Part shown: positions 31,567 to 37,575 of the stretch, piece by piece
How the letters are laid out: every line of letters begins with the position of its first letter
Numbering within the stretch: position 1 is the stretch's first letter
Virus record (IMG/VR): IMGVR_UViG_3300050821_015129
Location: 1 to 37,575 of that record
Origin: a virus
Length of the DNA stretch: 37,575 nucleotides
Direction: 5' to 3' (one strand)
The notes under the pieces: generated by a model
What the model was told of the DNA's origin: nothing
Seen by the model: the letters and a program-made list of their open reading frames with translations, nothing else
Databases searched by the model: none
Made by a program: the position numbers and the translations under genes

Positions 31567-31950
31567 CTAAGCGGTCGCCTCTTCCTCGTGCGGCGCCGCG
31601 GCTCGTTTCGGAGCGAGAGCGGACCGCCGCTCCCAGCACCCCTGGCAGACCGCGACGTTTTTGTAGAACCGCGCGGCCTGCATTTTTCTCCCGCTCCTCT
31701 TACAGTCGAAACAATCGCGGCCGGCGACGCTCGAACCACGCCATCCGCGAGCGCCGCCGGCCGGCCAGATGCGGGGATGGTCGGCCCGGGAAAACTTTTC
31801 GATCTCATGCCGCTCGAACATCACCCGCTTCCCGACGCGCCGCACGCGGAGCATCCCTCGAGCGACGGCCACGTCCAGCGTGGACACGGACAGTGACAGG
31901 ATTTCCGCCGCTTCGAGACGTGAAAATAGCAGCTTCTCCGAAGGCAACAT
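31567..31950 (-). CDS. Excisionase-like HTH with zinc ribbon
   Basis: A 127-residue protein. The N-terminal 60 residues are a MerR/excisionase-type HTH: LLFSRLEAAEILSLSVSTLD, then RGMLRVRRVGKRVMFERHEI, a DNA-binding wing. A second part (residues about 75-110) has DCFDCKRSGRKMQAARFYKN and CQGCWERR, a CxxC...CxxC zinc ribbon. Its C-terminus is Ala/Glu-rich. The HTH fits a recombination directionality factor. As a regulator it may also act on early promoters. GGGAGGG lies before the ATG. It is in the same operon as integrase A. Confidence 0.68.
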   Translation of the reverse strand: MLPSEKLLFSRLEAAEILSLSVSTLDVAVARGMLRVRRVGKRVMFERHEIEKFSRADHPRIWPAGGARGWRGSSVAGRDCFDCKRSGRKMQAARFYKNVAVCQGCWERRSALAPKRAAAPHEEEATA

Positions 31951-31979
31951 GACTTCGTCCCTCCCGTTCGAGATAGAGA

Positions 31980-32162
31980 TTAGGCAGCTTTGACTTTGCG
32001 CCGTTCGAGGTATTCCGCCAGAGCGTCCCTGAGCACCCTGGACATCGAAACGTCTTGCCTTGCCGCAATCCGCTGCACCGCGGTCCTGGTTTCCTCGTCA
32101 ACCGAGATGCCGATGTACTCTGACTTTTTAGGGCGGGGAGGTACTACGGGTTTGGTGGCCAC
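31980..32162 (-). CDS. Ribbon-helix-helix regulator, lytic side
   Basis: A 60-residue protein from a GTG start with AGAAGGGAG upstream. After a basic, Pro-rich start come EYIGISVDEETRTAVQRIAA and RQDVSMSRVLRDALAEYLER, the strand plus two helices of the RHH fold (CopG/Arc-like). Such proteins bind DNA as dimers. It is the first gene of the leftward operon and faces another RHH gene across the control region. It probably controls the switch between the two operons. Confidence 0.75.
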   Translation of the reverse strand: MATKPVVPPRPKKSEYIGISVDEETRTAVQRIAARQDVSMSRVLRDALAEYLERRKVKAA

Positions 32163-32338
32163 TGTCCGGGCTCCCTTCTTACTTACCAGTGACTTCTAGC
32201 TTTTCCCAAACAGTCAACAAGTTACGGGGAGAACTTGTAACCGTTCCAAGGAAGTCTTGAATACCAAGGAATTCTTTGCAAGGCAAGAAGTATTTGTCCA
32301 CAATTCCTTTGGAGACTTTTGGAGTTCTTAAGAATACA
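32163..32338. promoter_or_regulatory. Divergent control region with operator-like repeats
   Basis: This 176-base gap separates the leftward and rightward operons and is richer in A/T. It contains ACAAGTT-N8-AACTTGT (32217-32238), CCAAGGAA at 32246-32253 and 32264-32271, the near-palindrome CAAGGAATTCTTTG (32265-32278), an inverted TTCCTTTGG (about 32304-32312) and TTCTTAAGAA (32325-32334). A candidate rightward promoter is TTGCAA (32276-32281), 17 bases, CACAAT (32299-32304). No clear leftward promoter was found. Confidence 0.6.
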
Positions 32339-32587
32339 ATGAGTGACGACAGTAGTCCTCGGGAAGGGACGGGTAAGAAACTGAACCAGGTCAGTGTGAA
32401 GTTTGAGGCGGAATTTTACGAGCGGCTGAAACGAGCCTGTGAAATCCAGCAACACCGCGACGGGCAGCTCGTGCGAATCCTGGTCGAATGGGCCCTTCCC
32501 TACTATGAATCGGCTCGATCGGTCGAGGCGCTCTCGGAGTCGCTCGCCCCGGCGAAACGAGCAAAGAAACACCGGGCGGGACGATGA
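32339..32587 (+). CDS. Ribbon-helix-helix regulator, lysogenic side
   Basis: An 82-residue protein starting MSDDSSPREGTGKK. Residues about 14-60 have LNQVSVKFEAEFYERLKRAC and QHRDGQLVRILVEWALPYYE, the strand-helix-helix of the RHH fold. The C-terminus is basic (AKRAKKHRAGR). The ribosome site for ATG 32339 is weak; TTG 32276 with AAGGA is an alternative start, which would put the start inside the repeats. It is the first gene of the only plus-strand operon, upstream of integrase B, so it is the best candidate for a lysogeny repressor. No CI-type peptidase repressor is present. Confidence 0.7.
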   Translation: MSDDSSPREGTGKKLNQVSVKFEAEFYERLKRACEIQQHRDGQLVRILVEWALPYYESARSVEALSESLAPAKRAKKHRAGR

Positions 32588-32600
32588 AAGTGGGACCCAT

Positions 32601-32813
32601 ATGTTTAAGCACAAAATTAATCCTGAAGTCCAAAAGCAGCTCAACGACCTGCGACGGGATTTAATCGACGTCGCGAAAATGCTCAAGGAATACGAAGATG
32701 CGAACACGCGAGCCGTTCGTCAGATCGCCAAAACCCTCGAGCTCGTTGCCAGTGCTGTTGAGAAATTAGGCGAGGAACGCGGTATCGTCCGCCGAGATCG
32801 CTGGAAGCAATGA
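32601..32813 (+). CDS. Small coiled-coil protein
   Basis: A 70-residue protein starting MFKHKINPEVQKQLNDLRRD. The sequence is amphipathic and charged throughout (DVAKMLKEYEDANTRAVRQI, LVASAVEKLGEERGI), so a coiled coil is likely. Its stop overlaps the integrase B start as ATGA. A role as a partner or regulator of the recombinase is possible from this coupling but is not shown by the sequence. No family known. Confidence 0.6.
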   Translation: MFKHKINPEVQKQLNDLRRDLIDVAKMLKEYEDANTRAVRQIAKTLELVASAVEKLGEERGIVRRDRWKQ

Positions 32814-33949
32814 CCGAAAAGCAAAAAATGCGCGGGGTGTTCGAGCGACCGAGGGGATCCGGGATCTTCTGGATAAACTACTACGACAGCGAAGGGCGGC
32901 GCCACAGAGAAAAAATCGGAAGGGAATCGGTCGCGGTGGAAGCGTACCTGCAGCGCCGCATGGAACTGAAGGAAGGAAAATTCGTCGCGCCGCGCACGGG
33001 AGAGGGAATCACCTTCAAAGAGATCGCCGAGGAACGCACAGCACTCAAAACCGCGAACCTTTCCCTCCTGTCACTGCGCGCCGATAAGTATCGGCTGCGC
33101 GGCCTCGTGAAAATCCTGGGATCGTCTCCGGTGCGCTCGCTCACCGCGCAAAAAGTCGAGGACGCGCTGAATCAGATTGCGGCCGAGCGCGGGATCGCCG
33201 GCTCGACGCTGAACCGATATCGCACGCTCGCCTCCAGCATCTTCACCGTGGCTGTCCGGAACAAGCACATTCCCTCGAACCCGGTCGCCGGCGTGACGGT
33301 GCGCCCCGAGCCTTCCGGCCGCGTGCGGTTTCTGACCGACCAGGAAGAAAAGAAACTCCGCCGCGCCATCCGCGCGGATTTTCCAGAGCGCGTCGCCGAG
33401 TTCGACCTGGCGCTCTCGACCGGCATGCGTCGCGCCGAGGAGTTTAACTTGACGTGGTCAGGCGTGGACCTCGAGCGGAAAAACCTACTGGTGATGGGGA
33501 AGGGAAGCCGCGGCCGCGGACCGAAGCGCAGGTTCGTTCCGATTAATGAACTAGCCGGAAAATCCCTGCGCGCGCTGTACAAAATCTCGAACGGCTCGCC
33601 GTACGTTTGCCCGCGCAAAAAGCGCGAAGGACAGCGAGACTTTTCCAAGTGGTTCGAGGAAACGGTGAAGCGCGCCGGGATCCCGGACCTGCACTGGCAC
33701 GATCTCCGTCACACCTTTGCATCGCGGCTCGTCATGGGCGGCGTGGACATCCGCACCGTGGGAGAACTGCTCGGCCACGCCTCGATTCAGACCACCATGC
33801 GCTACGCCCACTTGAGCCAAGAACACCGGCACGCGGCCGTCGGAACGCTCGATCGCTGGCACCAGGATGGCACCAAGCGGAAACGAGCTCCTCGAAAAGT
33901 GATACAAGTCCAGCATAATCAACGGCGGCGCGGTACCCAAGAGGCCTAA
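32810..33949 (+). CDS. Tyrosine recombinase B, in the lysogenic-side operon
   Basis: A 379-residue tyrosine recombinase. The N-terminus (GVFERPRGSGIFWINYYDSE) matches that of recombinase A. Catalytic residues are R207 (STGMRRAEE), H297 and R300 (HWHDLRHTF), H323 (LLGHAS) and Y332 (MRYAHL). A basic C-terminal extension of about 30 residues (WHQDGTKRKRAPRK...) is absent in A; its codons include two TGGCACCA repeats 11 bp apart (33857-33875). The gene is in the same operon as the RHH regulator and beside the repeat-rich gap. Integration is the likely role. Start ATG overlaps the coiled-coil stop. Confidence 0.92.
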   Translation: MTEKQKMRGVFERPRGSGIFWINYYDSEGRRHREKIGRESVAVEAYLQRRMELKEGKFVAPRTGEGITFKEIAEERTALKTANLSLLSLRADKYRLRGLVKILGSSPVRSLTAQKVEDALNQIAAERGIAGSTLNRYRTLASSIFTVAVRNKHIPSNPVAGVTVRPEPSGRVRFLTDQEEKKLRRAIRADFPERVAEFDLALSTGMRRAEEFNLTWSGVDLERKNLLVMGKGSRGRGPKRRFVPINELAGKSLRALYKISNGSPYVCPRKKREGQRDFSKWFEETVKRAGIPDLHWHDLRHTFASRLVMGGVDIRTVGELLGHASIQTTMRYAHLSQEHRHAAVGTLDRWHQDGTKRKRAPRKVIQVQHNQRRRGTQEA

Positions 33950-34135
33950 GGGAGAGGTCTGCAAAGCCTTTTCTGGTGGGTTGCGGCATCATGCGGCACA
34001 GCGTAACATGCCTGTTTTCAGTGAAACTGCCTTGCGGCATGCTGCGGCAGAACGCTATCTGCTGGCACCAGAACGGCACCAGATGGCACCGGGCGAAAGT
34101 CAACGATTCGTTGACAACTGTAAAGTTTTCTTTGC
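33950..34135. repeat. Repeat-rich gap beside integrase B: candidate attP
   Basis: No gene is seen. TGCGGCA occurs four times, at 33982-33988, 33992-33998, 34033-34039 and 34043-34049, in two pairs with 10-bp spacing. TGGCACCA (34063-34070), CGGCACCA (34074-34081) and TGGCACC (34084-34090) follow at 10-11 bp spacing. A perfect palindrome GTCAACGA-T-TCGTTGAC lies at 34099-34115, then an A/T-rich tract. Such arrays next to an integrase gene are the usual form of attP arm sites. Core and crossover site cannot be located from this window alone. Confidence 0.55.
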
Positions 34136-34780
34136 TTATTTGCAGTGCCCGGAGCCGCACACCGCGACCGCCCCGACGCCGATTCCAATCACCAGCCACT
34201 TCGCCGAGCGCTTTACTCGCGACCAGAACCCGCCGCCCTTCGCCGCGTCCTTCCAGGTATCCCGCTCCTTGGTCATGGCCGAGAGTTTTTCGCCGGCGTC
34301 GACCAGTCTCGCATCGCGCGAGGATAGGTCGCTTTGCGCCGTGGCGAGCCGTACGCCGCACACCTGGCACTGGGAGACCTCATCCCGCAAGGCGGGAAGA
34401 TCCGCCTGCGGAATCGACGCTACGGCGTTTGGCACGGGGATTGCGGCGGTCGGCGCCGGAATCGTGAACGTGATCGGCTGCGGAGTGGAAAGCTGCTTCG
34501 GAAGCCACGCGGCGATCTCCGCCGGCGTCGTTTGACGAGCTGCAGCCGCCTGCAGCGCCGCGACGTTCGCCGCGGTCGCTTTATCGCGTTCCGTCTCGGC
34601 CGCGACCAGGTCCTTGTCCCGTTTTTCCGCCGTGGCGATCACTTGGTTCTGCGCGTCGACGGTCGCCTTCGCGCGGATTGCTTCCTCGCGCGCACCGAGC
34701 CACGCTCCTCCGAGAACCGCGCACGCCGCGAGAGCGAGGACTGCTCCCGCGATTTCCAGCTTATGCCTGGTGGTCAGCAT
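34136..34780 (-). CDS. Coiled-coil membrane protein, spanin-like
   Basis: A 214-residue protein. An N-terminal membrane helix (KLEIAGAVLALAACAVLGGA) is followed by a long Ala/Glu/Lys-rich coiled coil (about 30-75), a Pro-rich middle, a second coiled coil with CQVC (about 135-175), and a C-terminal hydrophobic segment (WLVIGIGVGAVAVCG). The first part is like an inner-membrane spanin. The C-terminal hydrophobic segment is unusual for that. It is the last gene of the lysis cluster. GGAG precedes ATG 34780, which overlaps the previous gene by about 20 bases. Confidence 0.55.
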   Translation of the reverse strand: MLTTRHKLEIAGAVLALAACAVLGGAWLGAREEAIRAKATVDAQNQVIATAEKRDKDLVAAETERDKATAANVAALQAAAARQTTPAEIAAWLPKQLSTPQPITFTIPAPTAAIPVPNAVASIPQADLPALRDEVSQCQVCGVRLATAQSDLSSRDARLVDAGEKLSAMTKERDTWKDAAKGGGFWSRVKRSAKWLVIGIGVGAVAVCGSGHCK

Positions 34781-35039
34781 CGTGACTCCGTTCCGGCGGC
34801 GGCGCGCCGTTCGCCCGGTTTTTCATTTCCACCAGGTCCTCCTTGACCGAGTGCCCGAGCACGAGGCCTCCGAGCGTGGCCATGAAATATACGTAGGTCG
34901 AGGTGAGCAGCGGCGCGCCGGCGGCGTTGTGCAGGACTGCGAGCGTGTTGCCCGCGATGAAGAACGCGATGAAAAAAGCGGTTGTCCTTCCGTGAGTGAT
35001 CTGCAGGACCCAATGGGAAACGTCCTTGAGCGCCATCAC
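34761..35039 (-). CDS. Holin-like membrane protein
   Basis: A 92-residue protein with two hydrophobic segments, TTAFFIAFFIAGNTLAVL (about 19-36) and YVYFMATLGGLVLGHSV (about 49-65), and a charged C-terminus (KEDLVEMKNRANG). This is the layout of small holins. It begins at GTG 35039, which overlaps the previous stop as GTGA, or at ATG 35036 directly after it. It lies between the endolysin and spanin-like genes, supporting the holin call, though other small membrane proteins there are also candidates. Confidence 0.58.
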   Translation of the reverse strand: MMALKDVSHWVLQITHGRTTAFFIAFFIAGNTLAVLHNAAGAPLLTSTYVYFMATLGGLVLGHSVKEDLVEMKNRANGAPPPERSHDADHQA

Positions 35040-35245
35040 AGTTTGGCTTCGAGTTTCGCGGCGAGGGATTCGATTTTTCCTCGGACCGCTGTGGCATCGG
35101 CCGCGAGCGCTTTTCTCAGTTCCTCGGCCCAGGCCTGCACCTCGGTCTTCGTCGCCGCCTCCTCCTTCGCGAACCAGGCGTGCAGCACGGCTCCCACGGC
35201 GATGCCCACAGCAGCCGCCAGAAGGATATAGATTACAGTCGTCAT
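35036..35245 (-). CDS. Small membrane protein with coiled-coil tail
   Basis: A 69-residue protein. Residues about 4-25 are a membrane helix (VIYILLAAAVGIAVGAVLHA) and the rest is a charged coiled coil (EEAATKTEVQAWAEELRKAL, KIESLAAKLEAKL). One membrane pass with a helical tail. ATG 35245 overlaps the endolysin stop as ATGA. Possible roles are a pinholin-type partner, an antiholin or a small spanin part. The sequence does not decide. Confidence 0.58.
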   Translation of the reverse strand: MTTVIYILLAAAVGIAVGAVLHAWFAKEEAATKTEVQAWAEELRKALAADATAVRGKIESLAAKLEAKL

Positions 35246-35838
35246 AACTTTACCTCCGGTGAATTTCCGGTCGCTGCCGGGTTTAGGTTGAGCACGGCGA
35301 TCAGCTTCGTCACCGCGTCCGAAAATCGATCCCATCCGGTCATTCCGCCGTTGACGCGGCGCCGGACCATCGGCCAGTTCTTCGCGTTCGCGAAGTAGGG
35401 GATGTGCCGCTCCTTGAAAAACAGAACGAGGATGTCCGCGGCGACGGCCGGGTCGAGCGCGAGATCCGGATTCGCCTCGAGGTCGTGCCCGGTCTCCTTG
35501 CCGAAATGCTCGTAGTCCCATCGCCCGGTGATCTGCACGAAGCCGCGGCCGCGGTACTTCACGCCGTCGCCCGGCTGGATGTTTCCGAGGTCTTTTCGGT
35601 TCTCGTACAAGTCGGTGAGGTACGCCGGACCGCCGCGCTCCTTGATCGGAGAAAAACATCCGGTCTCGACGGCGATGGTTGCGATCGCGGCGATGGAGGT
35701 CATCTCGGAATAAATTTCGGCCGCATCGAGCGAGGCCTCGACGATCGGCCAGTTCACGCTGACGAGTTCGATCGGTCCGAAGAACCCGAGTACTCCGGAG
35801 ATGGTCGCGGCATCGATTGGAAAGTTCATTGTCCTCAC
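35242..35838 (-). CDS. GH19-like endolysin
   Basis: A 198-residue protein of the glycoside hydrolase 19 type, which in phages cuts peptidoglycan. Residues 50-75 have AAIATIAVETGCFSPIKERG, with E58 and E67 as likely catalytic acids. KYRGRGFVQITGRWDYEHFG (about 94-113) is the hallmark of the family. No signal peptide is seen, so release by a holin is expected. Start GTG 35838 overlaps the previous stop as GTGA; ATG 35829 is an alternative. The next genes encode membrane proteins that fit a lysis cassette. Confidence 0.85.
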   Translation of the reverse strand: MRTMNFPIDAATISGVLGFFGPIELVSVNWPIVEASLDAAEIYSEMTSIAAIATIAVETGCFSPIKERGGPAYLTDLYENRKDLGNIQPGDGVKYRGRGFVQITGRWDYEHFGKETGHDLEANPDLALDPAVAADILVLFFKERHIPYFANAKNWPMVRRRVNGGMTGWDRFSDAVTKLIAVLNLNPAATGNSPEVKL

Positions 35839-36041
35839 GGGTCCTTCAAAAATTGGGCTAAGAACATTCGGTCCTCGCGCTTGTCCGTGACCACCATCAG
35901 GACGAGCACCAGGTTCTTCTCAAACCTGCGCTGTCGGCCGCCCACGCCGTTCAGGTCGCGCCCCATCCGGCGGAGCGTAACGTACGCACCGCCCGCGCCG
36001 AAGATGACGCCGATTAGCCAGGTGATGATCTGCGCGCTCAC
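35835..36041 (-). CDS. Small membrane protein upstream of endolysin
   Basis: A 68-residue protein from GTG 36041, which overlaps the previous stop as GTGA. It has an N-terminal membrane helix (AQIITWLIGVIFGAGGAYVT) followed by a basic tail (LRRMGRDLNGVGGRQRRFEK) and a hydrophobic C-terminal strand (LVLVLMVV). The layout is like small holins or other lysis-associated membrane proteins. Its coupling to the endolysin supports such a role. Confidence 0.55.
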   Translation of the reverse strand: MSAQIITWLIGVIFGAGGAYVTLRRMGRDLNGVGGRQRRFEKNLVLVLMVVTDKREDRMFLAQFLKDP

Positions 36042-36352
36042 AGGTCGATTCCTTTTTCGCGAAGGATCTCGATTTCCTTCTCGAGTTCGGGAAGTTGATC
36101 GGCCAGCTCCTTCACGACCTCTGTGAGCGCGCGCGACGAGGTTTTCCTGGCCTGGTCGATGCGGATCCAGATTTCCCATTCCCTCAGGAAAGGTCGAAAC
36201 GCCTCTCGATAATCGAAGTAGCCAGGGATCGGCGAGCCTTCATGTTGGCCTCCCGATTTCCGGTATCTCGCCTCCACGATGCGCCGAACCGACTTCGCGA
36301 CCATCGCCAGGCGTCCCTCGATCGTGTCCTCTTTGAGGATTTGACCGTTCAT
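36038..36352 (-). CDS. Protein of unknown function
   Basis: A 104-residue protein starting MNGQILKEDTIEGRLAMVAK. It continues with helical, charged segments (SVRRIVEARYRKSGG, YREAFRPFLREWEIWIRIDQ) and ends in an acidic coiled coil (ELADQLPELEKEIEILREKG). No membrane segment or known motif. It overlaps the small membrane protein gene as GTGA, so it may belong to the lysis cluster or be the last tail-side gene. Confidence 0.55.
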   Translation of the reverse strand: MNGQILKEDTIEGRLAMVAKSVRRIVEARYRKSGGQHEGSPIPGYFDYREAFRPFLREWEIWIRIDQARKTSSRALTEVVKELADQLPELEKEIEILREKGIDL

Positions 36353-36367
36353 GCTGACCTCTTTGGC

Positions 36368-36820
36368 CTATGGCCCCATCACAAAAGTTAAAGTCCGCGG
36401 CGTTCCGACCAGGCTCCCGTTCACCGGCGTGATCGTGATGGACGTCGGGAGAGCCGCGTTCGCGTTATCGATGAGCCGCTGCGCGCGCGTGTACGTGTAC
36501 GTTTTTCCGGTGATCCCGGTGACCGTGCGAATCGTCACGCTGTTGATCACGATGACAATCGTGTAGTTTCCCTCCGGGCCCAGAGGCACGTCCGCGGCAT
36601 CCTGCGCGACGATGAACGGTCCGAGCCGGTAGCGATGATTCCAGGTGATGACCGCGTCGCCGGACGTCGTCGCCGGGAAAGCCACGCCGTTGACCTTCAC
36701 GTTCCCGGGCGGATAGGGATTCTGCGCGCGGCCGGCGTAGGTGACAGTGACCGGAGTGAGCCCGGCGATCGCGACTTCGCCGCCGAGGGAGTACGGCGCG
36801 AGTTTCACGTTGACCGCCAT
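36368..36820 (-). CDS. Tail-associated fibronectin-like beta protein
   Basis: A 150-residue protein. It has VTYAGRAQNPYPPGNVKVNG, then SGDAVITWNHRYRLGPFIVA, PEGNYTIVIVI and RTVTGITGKTYTYTRAQRLI. This sequence is typical of a fibronectin-III-like domain found at or after the C-terminus of phage tail-tip proteins (YPPGNVxxNG...GD.xI.W.HR.R). Here it is a separate gene. The start ATG shares one base with the previous stop (TGATG). A virion surface role at the tail tip is inferred. Confidence 0.65.
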   Translation of the reverse strand: MAVNVKLAPYSLGGEVAIAGLTPVTVTYAGRAQNPYPPGNVKVNGVAFPATTSGDAVITWNHRYRLGPFIVAQDAADVPLGPEGNYTIVIVINSVTIRTVTGITGKTYTYTRAQRLIDNANAALPTSITITPVNGSLVGTPRTLTFVMGP

Positions 36821-37227
36821 CAGTTCCTCCCCGTCGGGTAGATTTGCCCGAGCCCGGACAGATTCACGCCCTGCGCGTTCCCGAGCGGGACGTTGAATGT
36901 TTCGCCGGACCGCGTCGACACGCCGTATCCCAAAGCGTTCGTCGTTTCATCCGTGGGGTACACAGGGACACCTTCCGGGTCGACCGTTCCCGTCGCCGCG
37001 TGCGTTTCGCTCGCGTTCGTGGCGTTCAGTGCAGTGAACGTCGTGGTGAGATTCCCGCCGTTGATCAGCTTGGTCCCGTTGAATCCAGGCTGCGCCACGA
37101 AGCCCACGACGATGATCGGCATGCCCACTTTCAGCGGAGTCGCGCCGCTGGTGATCGTTCCGGTGTAGGTCGTGGTCGTGCCGTTCCCCGTCGCCGAGGT
37201 GATCGTGAACACGCTGAGAGCGGCCAT
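36820..37227 (-). CDS. Beta-rich virion-type protein
   Basis: A 135-residue protein. The first 80 residues have FTITSATGNGTTTTYTGTIT, then LKVGMPIIVVGF, GFNGTKLINGGNLTTTFTAL. This is a common repeat of phage surface proteins in which a Gly-Asn-Gly-Thr start is followed by VGxxIxVxG and FNGTxxI. The C-terminal part has a NVPLGNAQGVNLSGLG segment. It lies between the presumed tail-tip end and the fibronectin-like gene. Role in the virion is inferred. Confidence 0.62.
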   Translation of the reverse strand: MAALSVFTITSATGNGTTTTYTGTITSGATPLKVGMPIIVVGFVAQPGFNGTKLINGGNLTTTFTALNATNASETHAATGTVDPEGVPVYPTDETTNALGYGVSTRSGETFNVPLGNAQGVNLSGLGQIYPTGRN

Positions 37228-37575
37228 CTACTCGAACCTCATCGCCACGCAAGGAACAGGCACCGAGTCATAGACGATCGAATTGGACGCGGACCACTTT
37301 CCCGTGTTGTTAAGTATCAAGAAGTTACGAGACACGCTGTACAGCGTGTAGGGAAATTGAGTGAGGTCGGTCCAATCCACGTTTTTCCCGACCAGCAATC
37401 CGATCATGGGATTCCCGCGCGCTCCGACCACGGGATCGACCGGAGACATCAGCGTGGACAGTCCGAACGAACCCGTTCCCGCGCTGTGGTTCGTCGTGCA
37501 GGGAAGCCTCGTCTCCGTGACGGTTTGATTGGCGGCGGTGATGGAAACCTGCGAGACGGTGACCGCGCTGCCCGT
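37228..37575 (-). CDS. C-terminal part of a gene entering from the right edge (probable tail-tip end)
   Basis: The frame is open from base 37575 to a TAG at 37228, 115 codons. The first ATG inside is at 37449, but the open frame before it (SQVSITAANQTVTETRLPC...) is of the same composition and shows no break, so the gene most likely begins outside the window. The sequence has MIGLLVGKNVDWTDLTQFPY and ends in short strands (SIVYDSVPVPCVAMRFE). It is in phase with the frame leaving at base 1. If the DNA is circular the tail-tip protein would be 880 residues. Confidence 0.6.
   Translation of the reverse strand, partial: TGSAVTVSQVSITAANQTVTETRLPCTTNHSAGTGSFGLSTLMSPVDPVVGARGNPMIGLLVGKNVDWTDLTQFPYTLYSVSRNFLILNNTGKWSASNSIVYDSVPVPCVAMRFE

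Noticed and set aside
33982-34090. CRISPR-like array
   Set aside because: Repeats are only 7-8 bases with 2-3 base gaps, so they are binding-site-type repeats, not CRISPR repeats and spacers.
34111-34139. Plus-strand promoter TTGACA with a weak -10 in the candidate attP gap
   Set aside because: The -10 match is poor and the plus strand has no gene downstream; the next gene is on the minus strand.

Overview
The window looks like the genome of one temperate siphovirus, a long-tailed phage with lambda-like gene order and high G+C. I see no bacterial housekeeping genes at either edge. Almost every gene lies on the minus strand, so transcription runs from high to low coordinates; one three-gene operon (32.3-33.9 kb) runs the other way. 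Host assignment is inference only. The secreted-protein gene at 17.6-18.3 kb and the style of several small phage proteins recall Acidobacteriota or similar soil bacteria.

Layout in transcription order on the minus strand. 37.6-36.4 kb: end of a tail gene and two beta-rich tail-associated proteins. 36.3-34.1 kb: lysis region with a small membrane protein, a GH19-like endolysin, two more membrane proteins and a coiled-coil spanin-like protein. 34.1-33.95 kb: a repeat-rich non-coding stretch next to an integrase, the best attP candidate. 33.95-32.3 kb (plus strand): ribbon-helix-helix (RHH) regulator, small coiled-coil protein, tyrosine recombinase B. 32.3-32.16 kb: divergent control region. 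32.16-29.1 kb: second RHH protein, excisionase-like helix-turn-helix (HTH) protein, Cro-like HTH protein, two phage proteins, and a second, paralogous tyrosine recombinase A. 29.1-24.4 kb: a tightly packed run of small genes, many encoding Cys-rich zinc-ribbon-like proteins. 24.4-22.6 kb: J-domain protein, VRR-NUC nuclease and HTH replication protein, the last carrying an origin-like cluster inside its gene. 22.6-20.7 kb: small genes and terminase small subunit. 20.7-13.2 kb: terminase large subunit, a three-gene insertion (secreted and membrane proteins), gpW-like protein, portal, and a fused protease-major capsid protein. 13.1-0 kb: head-tail connectors, tail terminator, tail tube, frameshifted tail chaperones, tape measure, tail tip.

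The tail-tip gene leaves the left edge in the same reading phase in which an open frame enters from the right edge. Gene content is complete for a temperate siphovirus. Together these suggest a circular or circularly permuted genome cut within the tail-tip gene; this is not proven.

The most unusual points are: two full-length paralogous integrases placed in opposed lysogenic and lytic operons beside helically phased repeats; a replication-origin-like cluster inside the initiator gene; a repeated stop/ribosome-site/start connector joining small zinc-ribbon genes; an RHH-versus-RHH switch region; and a secreted-protein cassette inserted between terminase and portal. No tRNA, rRNA, CRISPR array or insertion sequence was recognised. 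No gene-free gap exceeds about 190 bases.
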